A DNA stretch of 64,000 nt. Source: Glycomyces luteolus. GTDB lineage: Bacteria; Actinomycetota; Actinomycetes; Mycobacteriales; Micromonosporaceae. Made by a program: the position numbers and the translations under genes. Of the stretch, positions 23,774 to 32,405 are shown piece by piece. Under the pieces are notes generated by a model that searched no databases, was not told the DNA's origin, and was given only the letters and a program-made list of their open reading frames with translations. The stretch covers positions 1 through 64,000 of the forward strand of contig NZ_JAPZVP010000010.1 in assembly GCF_027622875.1 (NCBI RefSeq). Reading direction: 5' to 3'. Numbering within the stretch: the first letter of the stretch is position 1; each line of letters begins with the position of its first letter.

Positions 23774-24739
23774 TCAGAGCCAGCCGTTGCGCCGGAAGCC
23801 GCGGTACAGCAGAACGCACACGGCCGCCATCAGGAACAGCGCGAACGGGTAGCCGACCACCCAATGGAGTTCGGGCATGTCGTCGAAGTTCATGCCGTAG
23901 ATCCCGGCGATGATGGTGGGCGCGATGGCGATCGCGGCCCACGACGAGATCTTCTTCGTGTCCTCGTTCTGCCAGGTGCCGATCTGGCCCTGATGGGCGG
24001 TGAGCACGGTCGTCAGGAGGCTCATGCAGGTCTCGATCGTGGCGTCCACGCGGATGAGGTGCGCCGCGACCGTGCCGAATCCCTTGTGCTGCAGCACGCC
24101 CGCGCCGCCGTGCCGCTGCTTGAGCGAGCGGGCGAACGGCACGAGCGGGCGCACCGCGTTCTGGAACTCGAGGGTCTCGCGGATGAGGAAGTAGATCTCC
24201 TGGTTGCGGTCGATGCGCTCGCCGGAGAAGATCGCGCGCTCGAGGTCGCTCACGTCGTCGGCGAGATCCTCGACCGCGCCGTCGTACTGCTTGACGATCG
24301 CGTCGAACAGGGCGTGGACGACACCGGGCAGGCCCTCGGCGCGGAGCTCGGGTTCGGCGGCGAGGCGGCGGCGCACGGCGGGAACGGGATCGACGACGCC
24401 GCGGCGGAGGGTCACGAGCGAGCGGCCGTCGCTGTAGAAGGTGAGGTCGCCGGTCTCGACCTGCCGGGTCGACTCGATGTACCAGACGGTCTTCACGAGG
24501 ACGAGCACCGCGCCCTCGACCGTCTCGACCTTGGGGCGGCGGTGGATCGGGTGCGCGGGGTCGGTGCTGAAGCGGTCGAGGCCCAGCGCCTCGAGTGCGG
24601 CGGTGAGTCGTTCGGAACCAGGGGCGTCGAGCTCGACCCAGACGAAGGTGTCCTCGGGGGCAGCGGCCGCGCGCAGGTCTTCGGCGCTGCCGCTCTTGTC
24701 CTCGGCCCCATCGGGACCGATCACGGTGTAGTCGATCAT
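23774..24739 (-). CDS. corA: Magnesium/cobalt transporter CorA family protein
   Basis: A 321-residue CorA: soluble N-terminal alpha/beta domain, long stalk helix (about residues 150-250) and two C-terminal membrane helices (ISSWAAIAIAPTIIAGIYGM, YPFALFLMAAVCVLLYRGF) with the selectivity motif GMNF followed by DDMPEL. It forms a pentameric Mg2+ channel. I start it at the ATG at 24739 (MIDYTVIGPDG) with RBS CGGAGG; a longer frame is possible but unlike the family. No M-box riboswitch is visible upstream. Confidence 0.93.
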   Translation of the reverse strand: MIDYTVIGPDGAEDKSGSAEDLRAAAAPEDTFVWVELDAPGSERLTAALEALGLDRFSTDPAHPIHRRPKVETVEGAVLVLVKTVWYIESTRQVETGDLTFYSDGRSLVTLRRGVVDPVPAVRRRLAAEPELRAEGLPGVVHALFDAIVKQYDGAVEDLADDVSDLERAIFSGERIDRNQEIYFLIRETLEFQNAVRPLVPFARSLKQRHGGAGVLQHKGFGTVAAHLIRVDATIETCMSLLTTVLTAHQGQIGTWQNEDTKKISSWAAIAIAPTIIAGIYGMNFDDMPELHWVVGYPFALFLMAAVCVLLYRGFRRNGWL

Positions 24740-24988
24740 CCGCACCTCCGAATTCGGCTCGCGGCAACTGCCGTCCATAGCCCCCACCCACCACCAGAGG
24801 GGAAAGTACGTCTCCGCCGCGATCATGTCGCGCCCGCCCGACGAAAACCGCCGCCCAACGAACCCTAGCGGCCGAAGTTCACCGCATCGAGTGAAATGCA
24901 AGTCTCGCGGACGCCGGTGTGCGACGGCGGTCGGGGCTCGCGAGGGCGGTCGACTCGGTCGCGGAGGTGAACCGGCCCCGGCCGGCGC

Positions 24989-27619
24989 TCAACGCTCGTA
25001 GACGATCCGGTGCGCCGCGTCGTGGGCGCGACGCGTGAGCCTTCGATAATGATTGAGGAACCGCTCGGTGTCCTCGCCGAAGCCGAGGGTCTGCGCCAGC
25101 GCCGCGAGCTCGGGACCCGAGCGCGGCAGGTCGTCGCGCGGGACGCCCCGCGCGAGCGTCATGTCGTTGCGCACCCGCGACACGAACTCCCAGGCCTCGC
25201 GCAGCGCCGCCAGGTCGTAGCGGCTCAGGTACCCGGCCGCCGCGGCGGCCTCCAACGCGGGCACCGTCCGTGTCGTGTGCATCGAGACGTCGGCCCCGTG
25301 CTCGAGTTGCAGCAGCTGCGCGGTCCACTCGATGTCGACCAGCCCCCCGCGCCCGAGCTTGGTGTGGCCGTTGGGGTCCGCGCCTCGCGGCAGCCGCTCC
25401 GAGTCGACCCGCGCCTTCACCCGCCGGAACTCGGTCCGCTCGGCTTCGGTCAGCCCGCCGGGCCGGTACCGCACCCCGTCCGCGAACGCGGTCCAAGCCT
25501 CGCACAGCCCCGGGTCCCCCGCGACCGGCCGCGCCCGCAGCAGCGCCTGGCGCTCCCACAGCCGCGCCCGGTCCGCGTAATACCGCTGGTACGCGGCAAA
25601 GCTCGGTGCGATCGAGCCGCCCTTGCCCTCGGGCCGCAGGTCGAGATCGATCTGGAGTGGAGGGTCGGCGGTCGGGGCCGCCAGGAGCGCGCGCACCGAT
25701 TCGACGATCTTGGTGGCGGCCTTGCGGCTCGCGTCGCTCTCTCCGGTGTGGATGAACACGACGTCGGCGTCGGAGCCGAAGCCGGTCTCGCGCCCTCCCA
25801 AGCGGCCCATGCCGATCACGGCGATCGGCGGGGCGTCCGGGACGTCGCGGGAGGCGATCTGGAGGGCCGAGTCGAGCACCGAGTCGGTGAGGTCGGAGAG
25901 CGCGAGGCCCACGGCCTGGTCGTCGAGGAGCCCGAGGAGGTCGGCGGCCGCGATGCGGATGAGCTCGCGGCGTCGGATCGCGCGCACCGCGCCGATCGCG
26001 GCGGTGGGCTCGGTGTGCCGCGCGGCGGCCTGGCTCATGCCCATCGTGAGTTCGGCGCGCGAGCGCGGCGTGAGGTCGGCGTTGTCCGAGAGGTACCGAA
26101 GCGATTGCGGCACATGGAGCAGCAGGCTCGTGAAGTAGCGGGACGTGCCGAGGAGCCGGGCGAGGCGCACCGCCGCCGGGCCGCCGTCGCGCAGCAGCCG
26201 CAAGTACCAGGGCGTCGAGCCGAGCTTGTCGGAGACCTGCCGGTACGCGAGCAGCCCGCGGTCGGGCTCGGGCGAGTCGGCGAGTTCGTGGAGCACGACC
26301 GGAAGCAGGGCCTTCTGCACTGTGGCCGTGCGCGAGACGCCCGCGGTGAGCTGCTTGATGTGCGTGAGCGCGCTCGCGGGGTCGGCGAACCCGAGCACGG
26401 CCAGACGCGAGGCGGCCTCGGACTCGGTCATGCGCAGTTCGTGCGTGGGCACCCGTGTCACGGCGTCGAGCAGCGGCTTGTACAGCAGTTTCTCGTGCAG
26501 GCGGCGCGCGGTGGTCGCGTGGGCGCGCCACGCCGCGAGGAACGCCTCGTCGGTCTTGTAGCCGAGGGTCCGGGCGAGGTGGTGAAGCGGTTCGCCGCCT
26601 TCGGGGACGCGATGCGTGCGCAGCAGCCGCTGGAGCTGCAGCCGGTGCTCGACGGTGCGCAGGAAGACGTAAGTGTCGGCGAGTTCGTCGCCGTCGCGTC
26701 GCGACAGGAACCCGGCGGCCACCAGCACCTCGAGCGCTTCCAGGGTGGACCGCACGCGGAGGGTCGCGTCGCCGCGGCCGTGCACGAGCTGGAGCAGCTG
26801 GACCGCGAACTCGATGTCGCGCAGGCCGCCCGGGCCGAGTTTGATCTCGAAGCGGCGCTCGGCGCGCGGCACCGACTCGGCGACCTTGCGGCGCATGTCG
26901 CGGATGTCGGCCACGACGCCGGGCCGGTCGGCCGCGCCCCAGATGAACGGCTGCACGGCCGCGAGCCAGTCGAGCCCGAGCTGGAGGTCCCCCGCGGCGG
27001 GCCGGGCCTTCAAGAGCGCCTGGAACTCCCAGGTGCGGGCCCAGTCCTTGAGGTACGCGAGGTAGGAGTCGATCGAGCGCACGAGCGCGCCGTGGCGGCC
27101 CTCGGGCCGCAGGCCCGCGTCGACCGGCCAGGTCGCGGGGCCGACGATCTGGATCATGCGAGCGGCCTGCCGGGTGGCGAGGTCGAGGTCGCCTTCGGCG
27201 ACGAACACGACGTCCACATCGGAGACGTAGTTGAGCTCTTCCGCGCCGGTCTTGCCCATGGCGACGACCGCGAGCCTGGTCTCACCGGCGCTGTCAGAGG
27301 AGTCCAGCTCGTCGCGGGCGAGTTCGAGGCCGCGGGCGAGCACCGCGTCCGCCAAGCGGGACAAGGCGGCCGAGGTGGCGCGAAGGTCCGTCCCGCCGGT
27401 GAGGTCGCGGGCGGCGATCCGCAGCAGGTTCGCCTTCCACGCGGCGTTGAGCCCGAACGCGCCCGCTTCGCGGATGCGGGCGAGCCCGGCCTCCTCGTCC
27501 TCGGTGAGCGCGGCCTCCGTCTCGGGGTGGGCGCGCATGAAGTCGCCCAGCGCGTTGCTCGCCTCGATGACGGCGAGTCGGGCCTCGTCAGTGTTCGCGC
27601 TCTTCTCCGATTCAGGCAT
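24989..27619 (-). CDS. glnE: Glutamine synthetase adenylyltransferase/deadenylyltransferase
   Basis: An 876-residue bifunctional enzyme with two nucleotidyltransferase halves. The N-terminal (deadenylylating) half has LAVVAMGKTGAEELNYVSDV followed by DVVFV. The C-terminal (adenylylating) half has VIGMGRLGGRETGFGSDADV followed by VFIHTG and GGLVDIEWTAQLLQL. It controls GS activity by AMP transfer. It is somewhat shorter than typical actinobacterial GlnE (about 950-1000), mainly at the N-terminus. The start overlaps the preceding amidotransferase gene by 8 bases; the order glnA2-amidotransferase-glnE forms one operon on the minus strand. Confidence 0.95.
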   Translation of the reverse strand: MPESEKSANTDEARLAVIEASNALGDFMRAHPETEAALTEDEEAGLARIREAGAFGLNAAWKANLLRIAARDLTGGTDLRATSAALSRLADAVLARGLELARDELDSSDSAGETRLAVVAMGKTGAEELNYVSDVDVVFVAEGDLDLATRQAARMIQIVGPATWPVDAGLRPEGRHGALVRSIDSYLAYLKDWARTWEFQALLKARPAAGDLQLGLDWLAAVQPFIWGAADRPGVVADIRDMRRKVAESVPRAERRFEIKLGPGGLRDIEFAVQLLQLVHGRGDATLRVRSTLEALEVLVAAGFLSRRDGDELADTYVFLRTVEHRLQLQRLLRTHRVPEGGEPLHHLARTLGYKTDEAFLAAWRAHATTARRLHEKLLYKPLLDAVTRVPTHELRMTESEAASRLAVLGFADPASALTHIKQLTAGVSRTATVQKALLPVVLHELADSPEPDRGLLAYRQVSDKLGSTPWYLRLLRDGGPAAVRLARLLGTSRYFTSLLLHVPQSLRYLSDNADLTPRSRAELTMGMSQAAARHTEPTAAIGAVRAIRRRELIRIAAADLLGLLDDQAVGLALSDLTDSVLDSALQIASRDVPDAPPIAVIGMGRLGGRETGFGSDADVVFIHTGESDASRKAATKIVESVRALLAAPTADPPLQIDLDLRPEGKGGSIAPSFAAYQRYYADRARLWERQALLRARPVAGDPGLCEAWTAFADGVRYRPGGLTEAERTEFRRVKARVDSERLPRGADPNGHTKLGRGGLVDIEWTAQLLQLEHGADVSMHTTRTVPALEAAAAAGYLSRYDLAALREAWEFVSRVRNDMTLARGVPRDDLPRSGPELAALAQTLGFGEDTERFLNHYRRLTRRAHDAAHRIVYER

Positions 27620-28295
27620 CGAGTACCGGCAGCGCCTTCCGCTCGCCCGCGGTGACGCGCGCGAACCGCTGGAGGATCGGCTTCCAGGTGGCGACGATGT
27701 GCTCGTCCACCTCGGCGGCCTTGGCGAGCGCGGCTTGGTCGAAGGCGCCGAAGCCCGCGAGCTGCTCAGGGGTGAACTCGAAGTGGGACTGGACGCCCCA
27801 GGCCGTGTCGCCGATGCGGAAGACCTCGAGCGCCCCTTGCGGGGAGGCCGCGAGCAGCGTGGCCCCCGGCGGGAGCTCGACGAGTTCCTGGCGGCGCCAG
27901 CGGATCACGTCGAGGGTCATCGGGGCCGGGCCGAAGATCAGGTCGCGTCCGGCGGCGTCGCGCTTGGCGAGCATCCGGGGCCCGAAGGGCTCATCGCGGT
28001 CCTCGACCGCACCGCCGAAAGCGACGGCGAGCATCCGCGAAGAGGAGCAGATGGCGAGCACCGGGGTGGTGTCGGCGACCGCGGTCTCCATGAGCCCGGT
28101 GAGGTCGTCGGCCCAGTCCTTGCCGCGGCCGCCGCCGAGGGCGATGAGCGCGTCGTGCCCACCGGCGGAGTTCGGTACGGCCTCACCGAGGTGGGGCCGC
28201 ACCGTGTCGAATTCCATACCGGCTTCGGCGAGCCAGGCGGCGGCCCGCCCGAGCCCTTGCGCGGGGTCGTTCTCGATGACGAGTGCGGTGGTCAC
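27612..28295 (-). CDS. Class I glutamine amidotransferase-like protein
   Basis: A 227-residue GATase1 protein with a likely nucleophile cysteine in PVLAICSSSRMLAVAFGG and His/Glu in WGVQSHFEFTPEQ. The usual oxyanion stretch GxCxGxQ and the QFHPE motif are both altered (CSSSR, SHFEF), so activity is plausible but should not be assumed. Homologues sit next to glnA2/glnE in many actinomycetes; they may hydrolyse glutamine or gamma-glutamyl compounds. ATG start, 17 bases after the glnA2 stop. Confidence 0.85.
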   Translation of the reverse strand: MTTALVIENDPAQGLGRAAAWLAEAGMEFDTVRPHLGEAVPNSAGGHDALIALGGGRGKDWADDLTGLMETAVADTTPVLAICSSSRMLAVAFGGAVEDRDEPFGPRMLAKRDAAGRDLIFGPAPMTLDVIRWRRQELVELPPGATLLAASPQGALEVFRIGDTAWGVQSHFEFTPEQLAGFGAFDQAALAKAAEVDEHIVATWKPILQRFARVTAGERKALPVLDA

Positions 28296-28312
28296 TCCCC
28301 CATGCTAATCGG

Positions 28313-29665
28313 TCACAAGTTGATGTACCGCTTGCGTTCGAACGCCGTCACCTGGGTGCGGTAGTCCTCCCACTCCTGGCGCTTGTTCTTCAGGAAGTAG
28401 TCGAACACGTGCTCGCCGAGGACCTCGGCGACGAGCTCGGAGGACTCCATGGCGTCGAGCGCCTCCGCGAGGTTCCCCGGGAGCGGCTGGTAGCCGGCCG
28501 CGGTGCGCTCGGCGCTGGTGAGCGCCGAAACGTCGTCCTCGGTCCCCGGGGGCAGCTCGTAGCCCTCTTCGATGCCCTTGAGGCCGGCGCCGAGGAGCAC
28601 GGCGTAGGCGAGGTAAGGGTTGGTCGCGGAGTCGAGCGAGCGGATCTCGACGCGGGCCGAGTTCGGCTTGCCGTAGGCCGGGACGCGCACGAGCGCGGAG
28701 CGGTTGGCCTTGCCCCACGAGACGTACGAGGGCGCCTCGGAGATCTGGCCGGGCTGCGGGCTGGTGAACAGGCGCTTGTAGGAGTTGACCCACTGGTTGG
28801 TGATCGCGGTGAACTCGGGCGCGTGGCGCAGGAGCCCGGCGATGAAGGCCTTCGCGGTCTTGGAGAGCCGCTGCTCGTCGCCCGGGTCGTGGAAGGCGTT
28901 GTCCTCGCCCTCGAAGAGCGAGAGGTGGCTGTGCATGCCGGAGCCGGGCTGCGTGTTGTACGGCTTGGGCATGAAGGAGGCGGTCACGCCGGAGGTCAGA
29001 GCGACCTCCTTGATGGTGTGCCGGAACGTCATGATGTTGTCGGCGGTGGTGAGCGCGTCCGCGTAGCGGAGGTCGATCTCCTGCTGGCCGGGGGCGACCT
29101 CGTGGTGCGAGAACTCGACGGAGATGCCGATGCGCTCGAGGGCGAGGATCGCCTGTCGGCGGAAGTCGCGGGCCACGGAGTGCGTGGTGTGGTCGAAGTA
29201 GCCGCCGTCGTCGACGGGCTCGGGCTTGTCGCCGGTCTCCGGGAAGATGTCCTTGAACAGGAAGAACTCGATCTCGGGGTGCACGTAGAACGTGAATCCG
29301 CGGTCGGCGGCCTTGGAGAGCGAGCGGCGCAGCACGTGGCGCGGGTCGGCCCAGGACGGTGCGCCTTCGGGGGTGAGGATGTCGCAGAACATGCGGGCGG
29401 ACTCGCCGATGCCGCGGCCCTCGAACGGGAAGACCTGGAACGTGGTCGGGTCGGGCATGGCGACCATGTCCGACTCGTAGACCCGCGCGAAGCCCTCGAT
29501 GGCGGAGCCGTCGAAGCCGATGCCCTCGTCGAAGGCGGATTCAAGCTCGGCGGGCGCGACGCTCACTGACTTGAGCGTGCCGAGGACGTCCGTGAACCAC
29601 AGCCGCACGAAGCGGATGTCGCGTTCTTCGAGCGTGCGAAGCACGAACTCCTTCTGGCGTTCCAT
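28313..29665 (-). CDS. glnA2: Glutamine synthetase type I (GlnA2-like)
   Basis: A 450-residue GS: beta-grasp N-terminus (QKEFVLRTLEERDIRFVRLW), the catalytic domain with HPEIEFFLF, EVAPGQQEIDLRYADA, MPKPYNTQPGSGMHSHLSLF and KANRSALVRVPAY. The C-terminal part carries EGYELPP, where the tyrosine lies near the GlnA1 adenylylation position. GlnA2-type enzymes of mycobacteria and Streptomyces are accessory GS or gamma-glutamylpolyamine synthetases. I start it at the ATG at 29665 with RBS AGGAGG. Linkage with glnE matches the mycobacterial arrangement. Confidence 0.93.
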   Translation of the reverse strand: MERQKEFVLRTLEERDIRFVRLWFTDVLGTLKSVSVAPAELESAFDEGIGFDGSAIEGFARVYESDMVAMPDPTTFQVFPFEGRGIGESARMFCDILTPEGAPSWADPRHVLRRSLSKAADRGFTFYVHPEIEFFLFKDIFPETGDKPEPVDDGGYFDHTTHSVARDFRRQAILALERIGISVEFSHHEVAPGQQEIDLRYADALTTADNIMTFRHTIKEVALTSGVTASFMPKPYNTQPGSGMHSHLSLFEGEDNAFHDPGDEQRLSKTAKAFIAGLLRHAPEFTAITNQWVNSYKRLFTSPQPGQISEAPSYVSWGKANRSALVRVPAYGKPNSARVEIRSLDSATNPYLAYAVLLGAGLKGIEEGYELPPGTEDDVSALTSAERTAAGYQPLPGNLAEALDAMESSELVAEVLGEHVFDYFLKNKRQEWEDYRTQVTAFERKRYINL

Positions 29666-29805
29666 GGTGTGTCCTCCTAGGTCCTGGGGCCGCAATTGTC
29701 TCACCTGTTTATGTCACTGACGTTAACCGGCCTTGGCGAGCTTGCGAGGCTTAACTGAATGTGGTAGATGGCCGTTAAAACGTGAGCCTAGGTACATTGG
29801 TGAGC

Positions 29806-30510
29806 ATGTTCGCAGGCGAGATCAAAGAGTTGTGGCGCTACCCCCTCAAAGGGCTGCGGGGCGAGTCGCTTCGTTCCGCGGTGGTCGATTTCGACGGGTT
29901 GGCCGGGGACCGGCTGTTCGGCGTGTTCGAGCCGGGCTCGGACAAGGCGGTGTGGGGCGGCAGCCACCCGAAGCTGATGGGCTGGGAGGCGGCCTGGCCC
30001 GCGCAGTGCGGCTGCGCCGACGCGGTCTCGGGCGAACCGGTGCTGTACGAGCCGGGCGGGGCCGCCTGGGGCGCCGATGAGGCCGGGCTCCCCGAGCGGC
30101 TGGCCGAGACCGTCGACGCTGAGAAGGGCGTGGAGATCCGCAAGGTCAAGCGCGACTACGGCCGGATGCTCGTGGTCTTCGAGGCGAGTGTGCGCAAGCT
30201 CAGCGAGCAGCTGGGCCGCGACATCGACGCGATGCGGTTCCGGCCGAACGTGATCGTGGACGCCGACCTGGAGCCGTTCGCGGAGACCGCGCTCGAACCC
30301 GGCCTGGCAATCCGCTTGGGCGAGCACGAGTTCACGCTGCAGAAGCCCTGCGAGCGGTGCGTGCTCCCGAGCTGGGACCCGAACGGCGCCAACGTCCGCG
30401 ACAAGGACCTGCACAAGCACATCATTACCGAGCTGGGCAATCACTTCGGCGTATATGTGCGGATCAGCGAGCCGGTGACGATCAAGGTCGGCGACGCGAT
30501 CGCCGCGTAA
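29806..30510 (+). CDS. MOSC domain-containing protein
   Basis: A 234-residue protein with an N-terminal MOSC beta-barrel (IKELWRYPLKGLRGESLRSA, VVDFDGLAGDRLFGVFE) and a C-terminal MOSC domain: MRFRPNVIVDADLEPFAETA and the sulfur-carrier cysteine region KPCERCVLPSWDPN. These resemble the C-terminal part of molybdenum cofactor sulfurase and mARC-type proteins, binding a pterin or transferring sulfur. ATG at 29806; the GTG upstream would add eight residues. It is divergent from glnA2 and ends at a strong terminator. Confidence 0.9.
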   Translation: MFAGEIKELWRYPLKGLRGESLRSAVVDFDGLAGDRLFGVFEPGSDKAVWGGSHPKLMGWEAAWPAQCGCADAVSGEPVLYEPGGAAWGADEAGLPERLAETVDAEKGVEIRKVKRDYGRMLVVFEASVRKLSEQLGRDIDAMRFRPNVIVDADLEPFAETALEPGLAIRLGEHEFTLQKPCERCVLPSWDPNGANVRDKDLHKHIITELGNHFGVYVRISEPVTIKVGDAIAA

Positions 30511-30530
30511 AGCACCCTTGAACGAAAGGA

Positions 30531-30563
30531 CGCCCTGAGCCGGGGATCGGTCGGCTCAGGGCG
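30531..30563. terminator. 11-bp hairpin after the MOSC gene
   Basis: CGCCCTGAGCC pairs with GGCTCAGGGCG around an 11-nt loop between the convergent MOSC and HAD genes. Confidence 0.8.
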
Positions 30564-30626
30564 CATTCCCAGCATAAAGCGTGGGTGCGACAAGCAGGGT
30601 TCACGCGCTGCGCGGCCCGGCGAGCG

Positions 30627-31310
30627 TCACTTGCGCTCGGTCACCCAGCGGTGGATGAACGGGTACAGCTCCTCAAGGGACGCCGCCGAGACCGTGGCGC
30701 GCGGCCACGGCCGCCCGTAGTGGTCGATGTACGCGGTCGCGCAGCCGCGATCGGCGGCGGGGGCGAGGTCGTTGCGGGGAATGTCGCCGATGCTCAGCAG
30801 CGCCTCGGCGGGGCGCTCCTCCAGCAGCTCGTCGATGATCGAATCGAGTCCTTCGGGCTTGCCGGCGTCACCTATCACGTGATCGAAAAGGCCGTCGAGA
30901 CCCAGCCGCTCGAGGGTGTCCTCCAGGCCCGCCGCGGGGGCGTTCGTCACCAGCGCCACCTCGATGCCGCGCGGCAGGCTCCAGATGAACTCCTGGAAGC
31001 CCTTCGGCGCCCAGATCTCGAAATCACCGGCGGCCATGCGCTTGCGCGTCTCGACATACGCGTCGTGGCGGATCGACTCGTCGACGCCGTACTCGCCCGC
31101 GAGCCGGCGCACCGCGTTGTCGGCGTCGTAGGCGTCGAAAGTGGAGGCGGTCGTGGGCTTGCCCGCGACGAAGGCGGCGTGCGCGGCCAGGAAGGCGCGC
31201 TCGTCCACGGCGTCGAGGTGGGAGGCCACGAGACGGGCGTAATGGGTCGCGTGCTCGGAGCCGAGCCGCACGGTGCCGTCGTAGTCGAACAGCAGGATCG
31301 CGTCGTTCAC
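30627..31310 (-). CDS. HAD-superfamily hydrolase
   Basis: A 227-residue HAD hydrolase: motif I ILLFDYDGTVRLG, motif II VALVTNAP, motif III GDAGKPEG and motif IV SIGDIPRNDLAPA, with a small helical cap. A phosphatase of phosphoglycolate-phosphatase type is likely; substrate unknown. I chose the GTG at 31310 (VNDAILLFDYDG) because the longer frame runs through the panB terminator. Confidence 0.88.
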   Translation of the reverse strand: MNDAILLFDYDGTVRLGSEHATHYARLVASHLDAVDERAFLAAHAAFVAGKPTTASTFDAYDADNAVRRLAGEYGVDESIRHDAYVETRKRMAAGDFEIWAPKGFQEFIWSLPRGIEVALVTNAPAAGLEDTLERLGLDGLFDHVIGDAGKPEGLDSIIDELLEERPAEALLSIGDIPRNDLAPAADRGCATAYIDHYGRPWPRATVSAASLEELYPFIHRWVTERK

Positions 31311-31334
31311 GTACGGAGACGCTACGCGAAAGGC

Positions 31335-31357
31335 CGCCTCGCCCAAAGGGCAAGGCG
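31335..31357. terminator. Hairpin downstream of panB
   Basis: CGCCTCGCCC pairs with GGGCAAGGCG (one mismatch) around AAA, just after the panB stop on the minus strand. Confidence 0.55.
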
Positions 31358-31371
31358 ACCAGACTCACGCC

Positions 31372-32226
31372 TTATTCGAAGCTGTGGGCCTTCGTGGGGA
31401 ACTCCCCGGCCCGCACCTCGTCCGCGAACGCCTTCGCGGCGTCCTGCAGGACGTCGGCGACCTCGGCGTAGCGCTTGACGAACCGCTGCGGGCGGCCGCG
31501 CCGAAGCCCGGCCATGTCCTGCCAGACGAGGACCTGCGCGTCCGTGTCGGGACCCGCGCCGATGCCTACTGTCGGGATCGGGATCTGCTTGGTGATCTCG
31601 GCGGCGACCGACGAGGTGACCATCTCCAGGACCACGGCGAACGCGCCGGCCTCGGCGACGGCGTGCGCATCGGCCTCGACCTCGGCGGCCTGGGCGTCGC
31701 GGCCCTGCACGCGGTAGCCGCCCACCGCGTGCTCGCTCTGCGGTGTGAAGCCGATGTGGCCCATCACGGGGATGCCCGCGTTGGTGAGGGCCCGGATCTG
31801 CTCGGCCATGCGGCGGCCGCCTTCGAGCTTGACGGCGTGGGCCCCGGCCTTCATGAACCGCACGGCGGTCTCGAGGGCCTGGGCCGGGCCGGTCTCATAG
31901 GACCCGAACGGCAGGTCGGCGATGACGAGCGCCCGCTGGGTCGAGCGGGCGACGGCCGCGACCAGCGGCACGAGCTCCTCGACCGAGATCTGCAGGGTCG
32001 TCTCGTAGCCGTAGACGTTGTTCGCCGCCGAGTCGCCGATGAGCAGCGCCGGGATACCGGCTTCATCGAAGAGGGCGGCCGTGTACATGTCGTAGGAAGT
32101 CAGCATCGCCCACTTCTCACCGCGCTCTTTGGCTTCGATGAGGTGGCGGGTGCGGACGCGTTTGACGTTCTTGCCCGGCCCGTACAGGCTCGGGATCTCG
32201 TCAGGGGAAATCGATGAGGACGTCAT
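31372..32226 (-). CDS. panB: 3-methyl-2-oxobutanoate hydroxymethyltransferase
   Basis: A 284-residue PanB, the first step of pantothenate/CoA synthesis (ketopantoate from alpha-ketoisovalerate and methylene-THF). The TIM-barrel motifs are [73 protein letters not shown] and the catalytic glutamate in [14 protein letters not shown]. The Mg-binding phrase is usually GDSLG; here GDSAA, seen also in some actinomycetes. ATG start at 32226. The next gene upstream (nadE) is separated by a repeat-bearing gap. Confidence 0.95.
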   Translation of the reverse strand: MTSSSISPDEIPSLYGPGKNVKRVRTRHLIEAKERGEKWAMLTSYDMYTAALFDEAGIPALLIGDSAANNVYGYETTLQISVEELVPLVAAVARSTQRALVIADLPFGSYETGPAQALETAVRFMKAGAHAVKLEGGRRMAEQIRALTNAGIPVMGHIGFTPQSEHAVGGYRVQGRDAQAAEVEADAHAVAEAGAFAVVLEMVTSSVAAEITKQIPIPTVGIGAGPDTDAQVLVWQDMAGLRRGRPQRFVKRYAEVADVLQDAAKAFADEVRAGEFPTKAHSFE

Positions 32227-32344
32227 CGTCGCTGCTCCAGAATCTCCTCGTGGCCGGCCAGGCCGGTCCCCGGGTAATACCGATCCAAACTAACGCTCAT
32301 CGATGTCCTTGTCATCCGGCGAAGCGCTTGCTGTGACAAATAAC

Positions 32345-32389
32345 CCCTCGGCGAAGCTTGCGAGCCGTAAATCGGCACAGGCCCGAGGG
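32345..32389. repeat. Intergenic hairpin carrying copy 1 of a 25-nt repeat
   Basis: CCCTCGG (32345-32351) pairs with CCGAGGG (32383-32389). Inside, CGGCGAAGCTTGCGAGCC begins a 25-nt unit (32349-32373) that is 23/25 identical to the unit at 36866-36890 and itself forms CGGC/GCCG around AAGCTT. It lies between nadE and panB. Confidence 0.7.
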
Positions 32390-32405
32390 CCGGGTGATCC
32401 AGCTA

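Noticed and set aside
24740-24988. Mg2+ riboswitch (M-box/ykoK) upstream of corA
   Set aside because: No matching conserved core was recognised in the sequence before the corA start.
29735-29760. Third copy of the 25-nt intergenic repeat upstream of the MOSC gene
   Set aside because: Only the GCTTGCGAG core is shared; gaps are needed and no enclosing hairpin is visible, so it is noted only as a weak relative.
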